Assembly (NCBI GenBank): GCA_013368445.1
Contig: JAACJO010000030.1
Span: forward strand, 393,501 to 457,500
Direction of reading: 5' to 3'
Length of the DNA: 64,000 nucleotides
Source of the DNA: Leucocoprinus leucothites
Lineage: Eukaryota > Basidiomycota > Agaricomycetes > Agaricales > Agaricaceae
The notes under the pieces were generated by a model that searched no databases, was not told the DNA's origin, and worked only from the letters and a program-made list of their open reading frames with translations. Below, piece by piece: positions 26,155 to 38,573 of this stretch. Positions within the stretch are counted from its first letter, which is position 1. The number at the start of each line of letters is the position of its first letter. The translations under genes and the position numbers were made by a program.

Positions 26155-28285
26155 CTGGGCGGGATAGAGGGAGAGTAAAAGAGTGAGTTATCGCCAGGCG
26201 ACGGGGATCTATAAGACCAGCCAGGCCGTCTTAGGAGGACGGCTAGCGGGCGGGGGGATAGCAGTGGTGGAGGAGAGTGAAGAGGATAACAAGCCCTGGC
26301 TTTTTCCCAGTCTGGTTCGCAACCTGGCCGACCTGGCCTGGCGGAGTTCAAATATCGCTTAGTCAGCAGTCCGCTGTCAGCCCCGACACGAGAACCCCCA
26401 TTTTCATTTGCCCTGCACTGCTTCGAACCTCCCCTGACACTGTCAGCGTGCGCACGGGCCACTCCTGCAGCGCACTGGCATAAAATACGCGCTCAAATAT
26501 CCTCGAGGAGGCCTCAAGGTTTGAGAATACGTGTTGTAACCGCGTGCTCACGAGCTGGCTTGGCCTGTTCGCCTCCCAGTCGTCTTGGCAACTCCAAAAT
26601 TTCTGATCTCCCTACCCAAATGTTATTCTGTCCTTATCCAGCAGTCATTGGGCATTGAGCAAAAAGCTTCACCGATGCTCCCTTCGTCAGCACGATGGAC
26701 GGTTCCGATCGGTGTTTCTGCCGCCGACCATTCGCATCATGCATCAAAGCCAGCGGCAGCCAATTCACGTTCAGACCCCCAATTTATAAATAACCTCCTT
26801 TGCATCAGATGAAATTCTAGCCATGATGTGATTTTTTCAATTTTTCTCCGAAAGTCTACAAGCAACGGTGTCATATCCCCACGAGTATATAAGCCCCATT
26901 AAGTGCTAAGACAGCTCTTTGTTTTTGGCCCCGTTGCGTGTCAAGTTGTGTACGGCCTTGAAGCAATTCAATAAGCTGCGGAAGCGAAGAAGCGCGTCTC
27001 TAGCCCCTCCCTTAGTTCCCCCGCAAACCAACTCTTCCAGAAGCTGATCAACGGCATTCTAACATCTTACAGCGCTTGCAACTTCCTTTCCTTTGACCGC
27101 TTTATCATCCTCTGCTGCGCATTCTGTAACTGTCAGTCAATCTCTGTCTCTTCCTCTAGGTTTAGTCCTCGGCTCGCCGACATAAATATCACGAACGTGG
27201 AATTGGAAGCATTCTAGCCATGCTTCCATCCGAGTTACTTAAAACATCGCCGTAAATCATCAAATATGAGGGCTCTCTCCTTTGAATACCCCTGATAGAC
27301 AGACTACCACAAACCCCTCCACGGTCAAGCTAGATACTCCTCCATCAATTATTCTACTGCGTTCATTTGTGAAGAAAGGGTCCAACATTGAGTATTCAGG
27401 AGGCTGTCCGTTAAACGCCGTCTTCGGTCAACAACGCCCTTCGACCGACTCTAATGGACACCTTATTTCAATCGCTTCACTTAACAACTCAGATGCACGG
27501 CGCCACGAAGCCTTCTCTTATAGCCGGACCTTACATGCTCTCTATTCCCTCCAAACTCGCTTCAAAGCTCAAGCGTTCATAACATGAGCGCTGAGCCTCA
27601 GGCTTGCTGCGCCCGTTCAACTCAAGTGCTTAATGCACATCTCCACCCCCTGTTTCGCCTCATAGCCATGTACCTTTTTTATTTTGACCGCCATTTATTT
27701 TCGCCTTCATTCTAGTTCTATTTCTATCGGGTCTATTTTCGTGCGCCACAAGACATCGCCTCAATCGAATTACTTGGAGATGAGAGTAGCCACCAATGCT
27801 TGGCTTACGGTGGTGGCGTAGTACAGACATTCGGAATCTCAATGGATATTGTCATGTTGATCAGCCACATATTAGTATTTGAAAAATATTGAACTGTGGC
27901 TCGCTTCTGCTGACTCCTGTCAATCCTCGTACTCGTCCATGTCAGCCATTTTTCTTCTCCCATTATCTCCATTGTTATCCACATTCATAGTCTCTCTGCA
28001 CCCTTGAATGTTGCGGGCGAGGGAATCGGGTATGAGCGGGGAAGAGACTGGGAGCCAGACACTGCGAGCAGATGGAGAAAAAGTGAAGGCGGTATTCAAT
28101 GTCATGGCAATTGCAAACGTTGTACGTAAAGCAAGCTCTTTTCATGATATGATGGAGATAAAGAAAGAGGTCCCACCTCTTCAGTGAATTAAGAATAACA
28201 AAGAGAAAAGCGATGTGACAGGGCGGGAGAACAACTACCATTCCGAAGGAGTCAAATCTTCCCCTTTCATTGACTTTTAATAACA
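26155..28285. other. intergenic, promoter of GT2 and downstream flank of the NACHT gene
   Basis: About 2.1 kb with no convincing gene. A 101-codon frame at 27282-27587 (+) has no recognised domain. TATATAA-like sequence occurs near 26886 without a gene behind it. Confidence 0.4.
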
Positions 28286-30164
28286 TCAAAGCAAGGTGTC
28301 GCGGTGACCGTTCCCATCTCTGGTTGGTACCTCCGCCATAAATATCTCGCCATCCTTGCTCCAGCAAACAAGCCCATTCTTTCCACTGCCAAAAATATAC
28401 GGGGGTTCAGGCCCTGCAAACTTCGGTTTTCGTATATAATGAACCGGGTTCATTGATCGTCGATGAATGTTGTCACGGAGCTCCTTGGGAAGCTAGTGAC
28501 GTGAATATCACCATCCGCACCGTAAAATGAGAAACGATTCTTGTCAACTCACATTGTTTCTTAGATCTGTAGGCTTGATATATAGAGTTTGTGGGGTATT
28601 TCTCAGAAAGCGTGGAATCGCCTGAAATGTGATGTTTTTCATGAACACCGCACTCTGTAGATCAATCGGTTGGTTAGGTAATTGCCATAGTTGCACCAAA
28701 GCAAGAACCAGGCGATGGTAGATAAAGACCCTGTCATCGTCAACTTGGTGTTGAAGCGGAAAGGTGACATCGATGCAAGGGATGTCAGTGTCGGTCGCTA
28801 GATAAATCGTCGAAATACGTCAAAGCGAAACCAAGGAAATACTTCGAAAGACTAGTACCTATGTTATAGGAGTTCACTTTATGCAACCGCTCAGCGAGTT
28901 CTCGACGAAGCTCGGTAAGGCAGTCACCATATAGGCAGAATCCCTTCGACCGCTCAGGGTTCTTCATGAAGTCCATGAAAGATGAGTGGTAAAACAAGAG
29001 CTTCATGCTCTTGGTAGCCCCCGCAATGGTAAGGACAGACTGAAGAGTACCGCACGCGATCCGAATCTGTTCCTCCGATAGGCCGAGTACATTAGCGATG
29101 GCCGGGAGCCACATCACCTCTGCGCTTGAAAGGACACTTCCTAGCAGTAAAACCTTCCGCACTGTTGAGCTGATATGAGATGGCACTCGCTGCATGATGA
29201 CTGTATAGAATAGATCCATCTCCGTCAGCGGATGCTGCGTTCCAGTTTTCACCCAAGCTCCATCCGCTAATGCGAGCACAGAACGAAGCTGATCATTGGG
29301 CCCCAAAGAGTTCGGATCCCCGATGAAACGTACAATTATCGCAGCGTGAATAAACAGTCCTGCTGCAAGCTCCACGAGACGGACGAGGTCGACATCTGAT
29401 GGCCATGTATCGAGGAAATTATGTTTTCTCCCGATTGCTCTCAGCTCGTCTCGGAAATACGACAGGAGGAAATGATTGATCTTTCGGTAAAGAGGAAGTT
29501 CAATGGAAATCACAAAAGGAGAGATGTCCCGGGTTCTCATTGCTTGGGTAATATGACTTTCCGGACGACTGGTGATGAACCAGCGGAAAGGCGTGGTGCG
29601 CTGTGCAGCCGAGTTGGCTATGATATCAATGATATCGGACTGTTGCTCTGTCGCTTCGCATTCATCAAGCCCGTCGAGAACGATGACACGTCCCTCGAGA
29701 TCAGATCCTCCAGGCCCGATTTGTTTTAAAGGCTGGGCAAGAAATTCGTTGAATTGCCTTGCTAGAGATTTCGTCACAAGAGCAGGGTTATTCCGGATGA
29801 GAGTATCAATAGTATCACTAAACGCGGGACATTGCATTGCAAGCTGATATGCAATGGAGGTGAAAATACGATTGGGATCATCTCTTCCGTTTGAGCGCGA
29901 GAGAAAGACAGAGGCTGCAAGCCTATGTTTGGATTCCAGGAGTTCTGTGCAGGTCTGAGCCAACGCCGATTTCCCTACTCCGAAAGGGCCTTGCACCCAA
30001 AGAATTGGTTCTGTGTAGCCAGGGGCTCCAAGCCCCCACTCGACAACCCGCTTAATGTAGTCTCTGTGGGTGCCATGATGGCACCTTGGAGGAGGGTGAC
30101 GGGAATAGGAGTCGTGGAATGCATCGGGCATAGAGTTCGCCAGAAGCTCTCGTATGCCTATCAT
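28286..30164 (-). CDS. NACHT-domain NTPase (fungal NLR-like), no repeat domain seen
   Basis: STAND-type P-loop NTPase like the NACHT proteins expanded in mushrooms, where relatives act in non-self recognition or programmed cell death. Residue 1 is taken at 30164. Walker A is GPFGVGKSA (about 59-67), Walker B is VIVLDGLDECE (about 160-170) and the sensor-like RWFITSRPE lies near 195-203. The following helical region (LLLGSVLSSAEVMWLPAIAN, LLFYHSSFMDFMKNPERSKG) matches the winged-helix part of these proteins. Two introns join NSYNI to TDTDIPCIDVTFPLQHQVDD, then NN to LPKELRDNIHRRSM. The last exon ends at 28286 after VHYIRKPKFAGPEPPYIFGS. No WD40, ankyrin or TPR repeats follow, so the sensor domain is missing or replaced. 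The N-terminus may have a further exon; no effector domain was seen. Confidence 0.8.
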
Positions 30165-30618
30165 GAACGTTGAGTCTCTAGTAGGCCAAGAGTGTCAGAA
30201 CTGACCAGATCCCGCGGGCGACCCAGTAGAGTCCAAGTTCGCTTTCACGTTTATGTCGACATGCTGGGACTTGTCTACAAATCTGGCGTTATGCAAAACA
30301 AAGTCGTGTGCGTTCGAAATCATAGAAACCAGAGGATCAATAGGCTTAGAACGACGGTTAAAGAATGCTGTTCATCACTGTCAAGCGTCTACAAGCGACC
30401 GCTCGACGTTATCGTGGGAGCTTGACTCAATCAAAACACGAATCAAAATAAAATATACAGTCTAAATATATTACATATAAGAAGTCCCAAAACGCAAAAC
30501 CAAGCCAAGTCCATGTTAGTGCCAAAGATGATGGGGTATACGATAATCAACTTGTGCAGGCTAATACTGTAGTAGAGAACCAAATCTAAAATGTCGAGTA
30601 GGCACCGATAGCAGCTGT
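30165..30618. other. intergenic, nothing recognised
   Basis: Region between the NACHT gene start and the 3' end of the TBL-like gene. AT-rich around 30440-30480. A 5' exon of the NACHT gene could lie here but no clear splice pair was found. Confidence 0.4.
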
Positions 30619-32138
30619 TTAGTTTCTTGGAGATTCTCGGCTGATAAATTGCCAGATGTAATGGGTCCATCCCTCAAGGACGCCTGCACCCGTCATTATG
30701 TGTAGACAGTCTCCGGTAGCGTGCTTGAAAGGATAAACGAGATGTAAGCTGGAGAAAGTCAAATCAAGAAATAGGGAAACTCACAGCATCTGGGCGTAAT
30801 CGCGCCGGACGGTCAATCGGCAAATAGTAGATGTTCGGGAACTTCTTTCTCGAAGAAAGGACTTTCTGTTCGAAGCATTTAACAGTTGAGCCAATTTTCT
30901 AGTGGATGTAGACGTACTTGGAATCGGGCGTTGAAGTCCCAGATGTTTCCCCAGTTATACCAATTCCATATGAACGGTTTCACCTCAGTCCATGCTTGGC
31001 GATGGCTATGACAGTCTTCATGGCCAGGTAAGTAGGCCCTCACGACCACCTTTTTCTTTCCTTTTCGAACCATTTTCGGGCCCAACCTCTTTTCCTCTTT
31101 CCATAGAGCCATTTGCACTTCTGCAGCCCAGCTCTCCATGGCAAACTCGAAGAAGTCCAGCACGCCATCAATACCGTAGCCTGAGTCACTCTTCTTCTCA
31201 TCTCGAAAGTGTGAGAACGTTGTCGTCGTCCAGTGACCAGCAGTACTAACGATCATAGTGCCATAATTCGCTTCTGGTAAGGGCGAGAGGAAGATATCAA
31301 GGTATTCGTGCACAGACATTGTCCAGACTCCTTCTTCACTGAAGAGAGTGTCATTGGAAGAGAAGTCCGGGTGTTGAATATGGTATAGCACGTTAAGCTC
31401 GGGTTTGGAGAACAAGAGGTCAATGCGGCGGAAAGTTACGAGAGGAGTGGATGAGATGTTAAAATTAGGAGGGAAGGTGATATCCTTCACTAGGGAGGAG
31501 TTTGGATTGAGGTAGAGGTTCTGTGGCCAGCCACGATCCCAATTTTGTCCAGGAGCGTAGAAAGGGGTCGCGATCACATGGGGATGCAGAATACATGAGA
31601 GTGAAAAGAAGTGATTTTCCGTGACGGAATCTGCGAGATCCCAGCGTAAATACTAAGTCAAAGCAATGGAAATGAAGAAGCAGCATACCGCCAACCAACA
31701 ACCAACCGCCCACCTCAACAAGTTCCTTCACCAGCGCCGAAGGATCGAGGGGTCGCAGTCCTTGACACGTCTCTCCAGGGACCCATTGCCATGAGCTGAC
31801 GTTAGGGAACCTGTCCCACTGCTCCGGCTTGTCAATGGCCAAGTGCCAGTCGTATTCCCTCGAGCTCGCGCATCCACTGAAGCCAGCAAAGTCCAACGCA
31901 TCTTCCTTCACCATCAAACCCGTCGCGTTTGTCCATGGCCGGAGAGCCCATGAACCGTTTGAATATGACTCTGGTGAACATGTAGTGGGTGGCGAGGTGA
32001 ATTTGGGAAATTTGAGTTGGAAGGCCGGGGTGCAGTGTACGTGTAGACGAGGATGAGGGTTGTAAATGCTGCGCCTAATGCCACCAGTTTTCCAGTGAAG
32101 GAACGGGGGTTTAGGCCTACGATGTTGAGGACGGCCAT
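30619..32138 (-). CDS. TBL/PC-esterase-like (Cas1p-related) type II membrane protein
   Basis: Likely Golgi protein of the PC-esterase/TBL type, whose relatives O-acetylate polysaccharides. The start at 32138 opens a short cytosolic stretch and one signal anchor (KLVALGAAFTTLILVYTY). The lumenal part has an SPESYSNGSWALRP entry, WQWVPGETCQGLRP, and the Gly-Asp-Ser signature LLVGGDSVTENHFFSLSC, whose GD codon is split by an intron. Near the C-terminus HATGDCLHIMTGAGVL supplies the family's Asp...His pair, then GWTHYIWQFI; stop at 30619. All introns are GT-AG. After the signal anchor the frame changes by one base at the G4 run 32027-32030, with no room for an intron, so a lost base is likely. 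Substrate unknown; the acetyltransferase role is inferred from the family. Confidence 0.72.
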
Positions 32139-32885
32139 AGCGGCTGGTCAGACTAGGATTTCAGGAATAAGCGCCTCCCAGCTAGATCCAGGACCTGTGT
32201 GGTAAAAATTCCGCTCGGAGGTCGTGACGGGCGGCGGCGAACATAATGAATGACGAGCTCCCATTAGTGGAGTCTTTCTGATCAAAATAGTGACAAACTC
32301 TCCCAGCGCCTCTCATTCCGCCAGATTGCTCACCAAACCACAAGTTATCTTCTATTCGCGCCTTCCTTTTTCCTGTTCACAGTGAAATACACGCTGGAAA
32401 AATTCAAGAGTACTGCTATACGATGGCCCAGAACTCTGCATTTTTCACATTCAAGATACTCAGAATAATGTGCTAATACATAAGGTTGTCTGAGCTCTCT
32501 TGCCCAGCCTTGATTCAATTCGTCGTAACTTGTGGTTTTCTGACCAACCCCTACACGGAATTAATTAGTGTACGAGCTTCCTGCGACAGGCCTTTGGGGA
32601 TCCCTTTTATTATTTTTGTTATTAAAATGCTCTTCAGGAAAAAGGTATGGACGGGAAGGATGCGGAACTCAAAAGTCGAACTTTCTGTATTCTATCGTCT
32701 CTCAAAATCCTCCATTTCGCCTTCACAAGGTACGGAACCTCCAAAAATAATATAATTGCCTTAGACTACAACAGTATGGTGTACAATCAGAATAACTCCT
32801 CAATATCTTCCGCTTCCCCCTCTGGTTTTATGCCGTATATCCAATGCTCGACATTGGAACGATAGAAACCTGACAAAGTAATCCG
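32139..32885. other. intergenic, nothing recognised
   Basis: Contains the promoter of the TBL-like gene on the left and the 3' flank of the broken F-box gene on the right. Short frames at 32486-32865 have no supporting features. Confidence 0.4.
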
Positions 32886-34897
32886 CTACTTAACTCTTAC
32901 TTTCCTCTGGAATATCGAGTAGGACAACGCATCATCATCCAGAGGCACATAAATCAACTTCTTCAAGCCCCGATGTGTCCAATGACGGTTCTCCGTATCT
33001 TTGAGGAATAATGGCTTCCATCGATCTACGAGCATAAGAGCGCACTCCGGGATATCATTATTAACTGGTATGAATTGGTCCGAGGATAGACTACCGAGCG
33101 CACGAATGATGAAATGAAGTCCCGTGTTCTGATATCTCTGATAAGCTACTGTCTTGGTATGTCCTAGTAACCACTCACAGAAAGTAACCAAACATGGACC
33201 ACTCTTTGTTCCATCGCCTCCAAGCACTCCACGACCTTCCTTGTCTTCAATAACTCTATCCACGTGGTCGTACTGCCAATTATAAACCTCCTGCAACTCT
33301 CCCAGCAGTCTCGGAGTAGCTCTTCCTTTGGGTTAAACTCCTCCGGAAAATTTCCCAATAATCATTCAATAATCCAGGATTGATTACGATTCGACATAAA
33401 CTTCGTGGCACGGATGCACTTCTCTGCCCACGTTCAGACCAGATAATAACTGCTCGAAGCAATTCGGAGAGGTCTGGTATATAGGAATGGGGTAGTCGTG
33501 TGCCGTCGCTGAAGACAATATGCAGAGTGTGAAGGGGAAATGGCTGGAATGTAAAGACTGATCGCTTTGAGAAAGGCAGAAGGTTTGTCGAGGGGTGGAC
33601 AGTAAAGCTGGAGATATCCTAGACGTAGTAATTGAGCGAATGGGAAGGAAGTAAAGTCAGTCCTGGTCTCGGGTCTGCTGGTTTGGAAATACATAAAGTG
33701 TATATGTCCAATGGTTGGTCTCCGTAATGACTTGCAGTGGCGCCGAAGGATATGTAGAAATGACCCAGATGGTTCCGGTTCTGCTAGGATTGAAAAGACG
33801 CGAAAGTCCGCAAGCTGAGGGAAGGATAGGAATTTAAAATGATTCGAGGATAGATCGGAGGACGAACGAAGGCCGAGATCTTTGAGACGAGGTAACTCAA
33901 GCTTATTCGACTCGAATGCTGCTACTTCCGAGCCAACATATTCCAAGTCAAGCTCAACTAAATTACGACAGAGGTCCAAGTGAAGAAGGGTGAAGGACGT
34001 GAGTCCCACAAGTTTGAACCGTTCGAACTGACTCTATTGGGTGAGGTCGTGCATGAGCCCAGAACTAGTGGCATCAATAGACAAGTATAGCTTGAGTTCC
34101 GTAAGCAGTGGCACACTCTGGAAGGCTTCGCCGTACATGACCTGAAAACTACTGACACCGAGCTCCAAGTGAAATAATCGTGGGAGGCGACTTCGTAGCT
34201 GAGCGAGCTGCACCTCAAATTCTGGTGTCAATCTGCCAGAGATTAGAGATACCCTACCCCAGCGTTCTGCGTATTGGATCAAAAGGTCGATAACGACACC
34301 GGAGTGACCGTAAAGTGAGTCCTCAAATAGTTCTTCCTCTTCAAGAGATGCAGGATCCCAGCTTCCCTCCCAGTAAAAGTTTGATAGCCTGATCCCTCGA
34401 TCGAGCAAGATATCCGGGGAAGAAAGGAACCAGAACATCTGCAACCCTTCTTCGGTTGAATATATGTAGGAGAAGGATTCTCGTCCATAATTGTGGCGTA
34501 CGAAGAGCAATATCTCATCAGAGATGACAGACATGGGAGAGATACCAAGGGGTGATTTCTCGGTGGCATCCAGATACCGAATAAAGATATGGATGAGAAT
34601 TTCCGTGGGAATGCGACGGATCCGTGAAGCTAGAGTTGCACGACGGTCACGAGAACGAACCACTGCTTTGTGGGCTTCCTGGAATAAACACAGGTCAGAG
34701 GGGGCCAATCCAAGGGTTTGTATCCCTCCCTGGACACTTATCAGGTCGTCTGTGTTGATCGGGATATAGCATCCATTGAGTTCTTCAACTGGTTCCGAGA
34801 AAATTATCAACGAGTCAGAGGACCGAGAGTCGGGCCAAGTAGAAATTGACTCGAGGTGATGGCATGGTGCGGTGCTGACAAGAAAGGGCGGATGCAT
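32886..34897 (-). pseudogene. F-box/LRR-type protein gene, several frame breaks
   Basis: The 5' part (from ATG 34897) encodes a coiled lead (LASRIRRIPTEILIHIFIRY, the F-box) and LRR-like segments (LPRLFHLELGVSS, VPLLTELKLYLS). An in-frame TAG at 34034-34036 interrupts it; the same frame continues at once with FKLVGLTSFTLLHLDLCRNL and VELDLEYV. Around 33560 the reading changes frame to FQPFPLHTLHIVFSDGTRLP, then YIPDLSELLRAVIIWSERGQ and INPGLLNDYWEIF. Near 33390 and again near 33310 it changes again before LQEVYNWQYDHVDRVIED and a clean 130-residue C-terminus ending at 32886. One stop plus three frame changes within 800 bp, without usable introns, point to a pseudogene. Some breaks may be sequence errors, as in neighbouring genes. 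Confidence 0.6.
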
Positions 34898-35306
34898 TTA
34901 TCCGTCTGCAGATTAAAATTGACGTTGGGGGCCCTTTGCTATTCGTGAAATCCGAGTGGCCTCACAGGCGTCAGCTGGAGCAGATTTTGGGTTTTGTTTA
35001 TCCAGAAATCCGCTACTCAGGAGTTTTCGTCATTTGCGAAAGATGAACAATCTGGAGCCTTCGAGTGGTCCATGAGGCTGTGCAATGCGAACGCAGGCGC
35101 TGGCTGACATGACAGGAATAGGATAGCTGAGTCAGAGCACTGTGTATCATGTCACCACAGCGGAGTTTGAATTGTAGGGGGCGGGCAGAGAGCAGTCTCC
35201 ATCGTCCTTGTTAACAACCACAACCCGATAATAAGCTTCATCTGACGACTCACACTCACTAAACTTCTTCTCCCGCTTTCAACATACGAGTTAACAGAAA
35301 CTCCGA
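34898..35306. other. divergent intergenic region
   Basis: Short region between the start of the broken F-box gene (-) and the membrane-protein gene (+). A GATAATAAG sequence near 35226-35234 might serve as a weak TATA element for the right-hand gene. Nothing else seen. Confidence 0.35.
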
Positions 35307-36232
35307 ATGAGAATCCCTTTGCTCGCGGCTGTCGTTGCGGGTGCCACCTTGAGTGAGTATTCGAAATTTGTTTCATGAGCCATTTCTGACAGCTTCTGTT
35401 TCTGCTCTTTAGCCCAGGTTGGCGCCAGTCCTCTCCGTGTGGTTGTTGTAAGTAGCAACCATCAGGAGCTGCCCGCAGTTCAGAACCTCCGTTTCGGTTA
35501 CCCTCTTGCCGATAGCCATGTTGCAAAGATCTCAAATCACAACCAACCTCCTCCTTTCATCAATCTTACACAAGCCGGCCGTCGTCCTTGTAGCAAGCGC
35601 ATCAAGGACAAGGCTATCCAAATCTCTAACGCTTTCCGTCATGCCCTCGGTCTTCCTCCCATCGAGACCGCCCACGCTCACCCCGGTGACAACGTTCATG
35701 GAGGAATGATCCAAATTCTTCCCTTCATTGGGACCCCGCCGGCCTTCGTCGAGGCTAGGCCATTTACCGCCCCACCACCTCACGCAAAGGGCTTCCAACT
35801 GAAGATCCCTGAGCTCAGGCCTCAGAACAGGCTGGAGCACAAGCACCATCGTCCCTGCCACCGCATCCACCAATTCCATCAGTGGGGTAACACCTTCATG
35901 ATGCGCGTTCACAGTGCACTGATGGCCTTGGGTCCTTGGGAGGGCCGCGCTGTCGCATTCGTTCTCGGTGAGCATTTCCACCTGTTTAAATCATGATCTT
36001 ATCTGAATGAATTATTTTTGCAGGATGCGGCATCGGAGTTCTTCTTAGGATGTTCTGGGTCTTGACCGTCGTTACCTATAGGGCTATACGCGGAGACCGT
36101 GAAGACGATTATACTCAGGTCGCCGTAATTGAAGAATACGTTGATGCCGAGGACGTCGTCGTTCCTCCTCCCACTTACACCGCCAGTGACGAGAAGGGGC
36201 AACTCAAGGAGAAGGACGCGCCCGAGAATTGA
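35307..36232 (+). CDS. secreted-then-anchored single-pass membrane protein with PPxY motif
   Basis: Three exons with introns 35353-35412 and 35968-36023. The N-terminus is a signal peptide (MRIPLLAAVVAGATL). The mature part has SPLRVVVVSSNHQE, LRFGYPLADS and a His/Pro-rich region with HKHHRPCHRIHQFHQWG. One membrane segment follows (AVAFVLGCGIGVLLRMFWVL, then TVVTY), and an acidic cytosolic tail contains VVVPPPTYTASDEK. The PPTY is a PPxY motif, the docking site for WW domains of Nedd4/Rsp5 ubiquitin ligases. The His-rich extracellular part could bind metal; that is a guess. I recall similar unnamed proteins in mushrooms but can give no function. Splice joins are in frame and the start is well supported by the signal peptide. 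Confidence 0.75.
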
Positions 36233-36631
36233 ATTTAACATCTAGTAACTCCTTCGGGTCGTTAGATAGCACACAAGTACAGAATAGGTATATTCCCGAT
36301 TGGACCAGCTCGTTGAACCCACTGTAACCCGATATTGTATCAGAATCAGATTGATTGTTCCTTTCGTCTTCATCCCAGTGATCATTTCCAGCGAGTTTCT
36401 AAGATTGCCTACAGTTGTCAACGTTTCTTCAGCGATCAACATGGAGTGATGATAAAACTTGATGCTGTCAATTCATCCACAAGTTATATCTGAACTTTCT
36501 ACTCACAGAATGTCAATACTTGGTGTGGATGTCCTCGATGGTACTCTATATAAACCTGCGAGGACGTCCTTGAACTACTAACTTGCTTTCTCCCTTACCC
36601 ACAATACCCAGTACTTTCTAACTGAACTCAA
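36233..36631. other. intergenic, promoter of the first aldo-keto reductase
   Basis: Contains a TATA box (listed separately) and no gene. Confidence 0.5.
36547..36554 (+). promoter_or_regulatory. TATA box of aldo-keto reductase copy A
   Basis: TATATAAA lies 78 bp before the ATG at 36632, a normal spacing for a fungal TATA promoter, and is followed by a C/T-rich leader. Confidence 0.6.
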
Positions 36632-38573
36632 ATGTCTATCGCAGCCAAGAAGGTTCCATACGGTGGGGACATTCCTCGTTGAATTTATGAGCACCCATGT
36701 TGACTCTCCATCCTTCTATGAAGTACGGCTCGGAAATTCCGGCTTGAAGGTCTCCAGGATCATCCTAGGGACTATGCAATACGGAGATTTGCGTTGGCAG
36801 CCATGGGTTATAGGTGACCAGCAGGAAGCCAATCGCCACATCAAGGCTGCGTATGTTATGACTCTTCTTCATCATCTCGTTAGTCTAAACCTTTTGGCTG
36901 CAGATACGATGCTGGGATTCAGACATTTGACACTGCAGATGTAAGTCTTCCGTTACAGTGCGAGCTTCCAACTCTGAACATGTTATGGCTCAGGTCTACT
37001 CAAACGGTGCCTCTGAGGTAATCCTTGGAAATGCCATTAAAGATCTCAAGCTTCCACGTGAGGAGATCGTGGTCATGACTAAGGTGTGTTTCGTCCGCTA
37101 TCAAGGGAGATTATGGAACGCAGCCGGCCCGGTATGCGCGGGAAAGTTGAACAGACGGTCCATGCAAGGGCCACATGTGCGGTTCCAGCGCTTTGAGTCT
37201 GGCTCAGCGTCGTATATCCTCTTGAACATCGTAGCCGGACACAAGCTAAAATGACTGTTCCTATTTCACCAGATGTTCTCACCTGTTATGAGGGATTTTA
37301 CCACCAACCTCATGGCGACTGGGCAAAATCCTGACACCGCTGGCTATGTCAATCAGCATGGTTTGAGTAGGAAGGTGAGCCTCCTGTTCTTGGACGAAGA
37401 ATCATTGGTTGAATATGATCGCTATTGTAGCATATCTTTGACGCAGTCAAGGCTAGTCTCGGAAGGCTGCAGCTTGACTACGTTGATGTACTCCAATGTA
37501 GGTCCACGGAGTTGGTCGATTATGGCTCTTCCCTGATTGATGTCTCCAGGCCATCGTTTCGATAAGGACACCCCCATCAGCGAGATAGTGAGGAATATGC
37601 TACTGCACTCACTATAGCATTTTGGCTGAACTGCTTAACCAGATGCAAGCCCTTCATGATGTCGTTCAAGCTGGGTACGTTCGTTATATCGGCATGAGCT
37701 CCTGTTATGCTTGGCAGTGTATGTGTCTCCATTTCTATCAGGGGATTCGATATTCTGACAAATAGCTCCAGTCCACGCGATGCAGAGTTAGCTTCTTACA
37801 CATTCGCCTACTATACCCACTCTGATCCCGAGACAGATTACGCGATCGCTAACAAGCTTACGCCCTTCATCTCAATGCAAAACCACTACAACCTGATCTA
37901 TCGCGAAGAAGAGCGTGAAATGATCCCCACGCTCAAGGTACGCGAGCGCTCGGTCCTCTCCCGAAACTTCACCGCTCAGAAACTAAAATCCGCTAACAGC
38001 ACTTTGGCGTTGGCGTTATCCCATGGTCCCCGTTGGCGCGTGGTCTGCTTACGCGTCCTCTGACTGAGAAAACAACAAGAGGAACCACTGATTGGGTTAT
38101 TAATAAATATTTCAATGGTCCCGGCACCGAAGAGATCTTGAAACGGTGTGTATTGATTGCATCTTTCCAATCTGAGTTTATTGACGGAATGGACTTTTTC
38201 CTTTGTCCTGTACAGTGTAGAGGAAATTTCTAAGAAGAGGGGGATTTCCATGGCACAAGTAAGCGTCGCTTGGACGCTCACTAAGGATCGTGAGTCTTGC
38301 TCTCCCCTGCATGTGGTTGAGTTCGAATGATTGATGGCGATTATCTATCGCTTACTTTGATAGCTTCGGCGGCACCTATTGTCGGCACCACTTCCATCAA
38401 GAATCTTGAAGATATTCTCGGTATGTCACCCACAGTTGCCAAGATGTTTCAAAGATAAAGAACTGATCCCTCGTGGTTTGGCTATAGGGGCGATAAACGT
38501 CACTCTTACTCCCGAAGAGATGAAGTATCTCGAAGAGCCGTACCGCGCTCAGGGCATCATTGGGCATTTCTGA
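36632..38573 (+). CDS. aldo-keto reductase, tandem copy A
   Basis: NADPH-dependent aldo-keto reductase of the fungal versiconal/aryl-alcohol-reductase-like group. Starts MSIAAKKVPY; after the first intron comes VRLGNSGLKVSRIILGTMQY. Catalytic tetrad visible: Asp in FDTAD, Tyr in VYSNG, Lys in VVMTK, His in LQCHRFD. Later segments are ALHDVVQAGYVRYIGMSSCY, NHYNLIYREEEREMIP, GVIPWSPLARGLLTRPL, the cofactor-site APIVGTTSIKNLEDIL, and the end EEPYRAQGIIGHF at 38573. About a dozen tiny introns, all GT-AG and in frame. The intron after VVMTK (37084-37272, 189 nt) is about three times longer than its counterpart in copy B. Substrate unknown; the copies probably reduce aldehydes. Confidence 0.88.
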
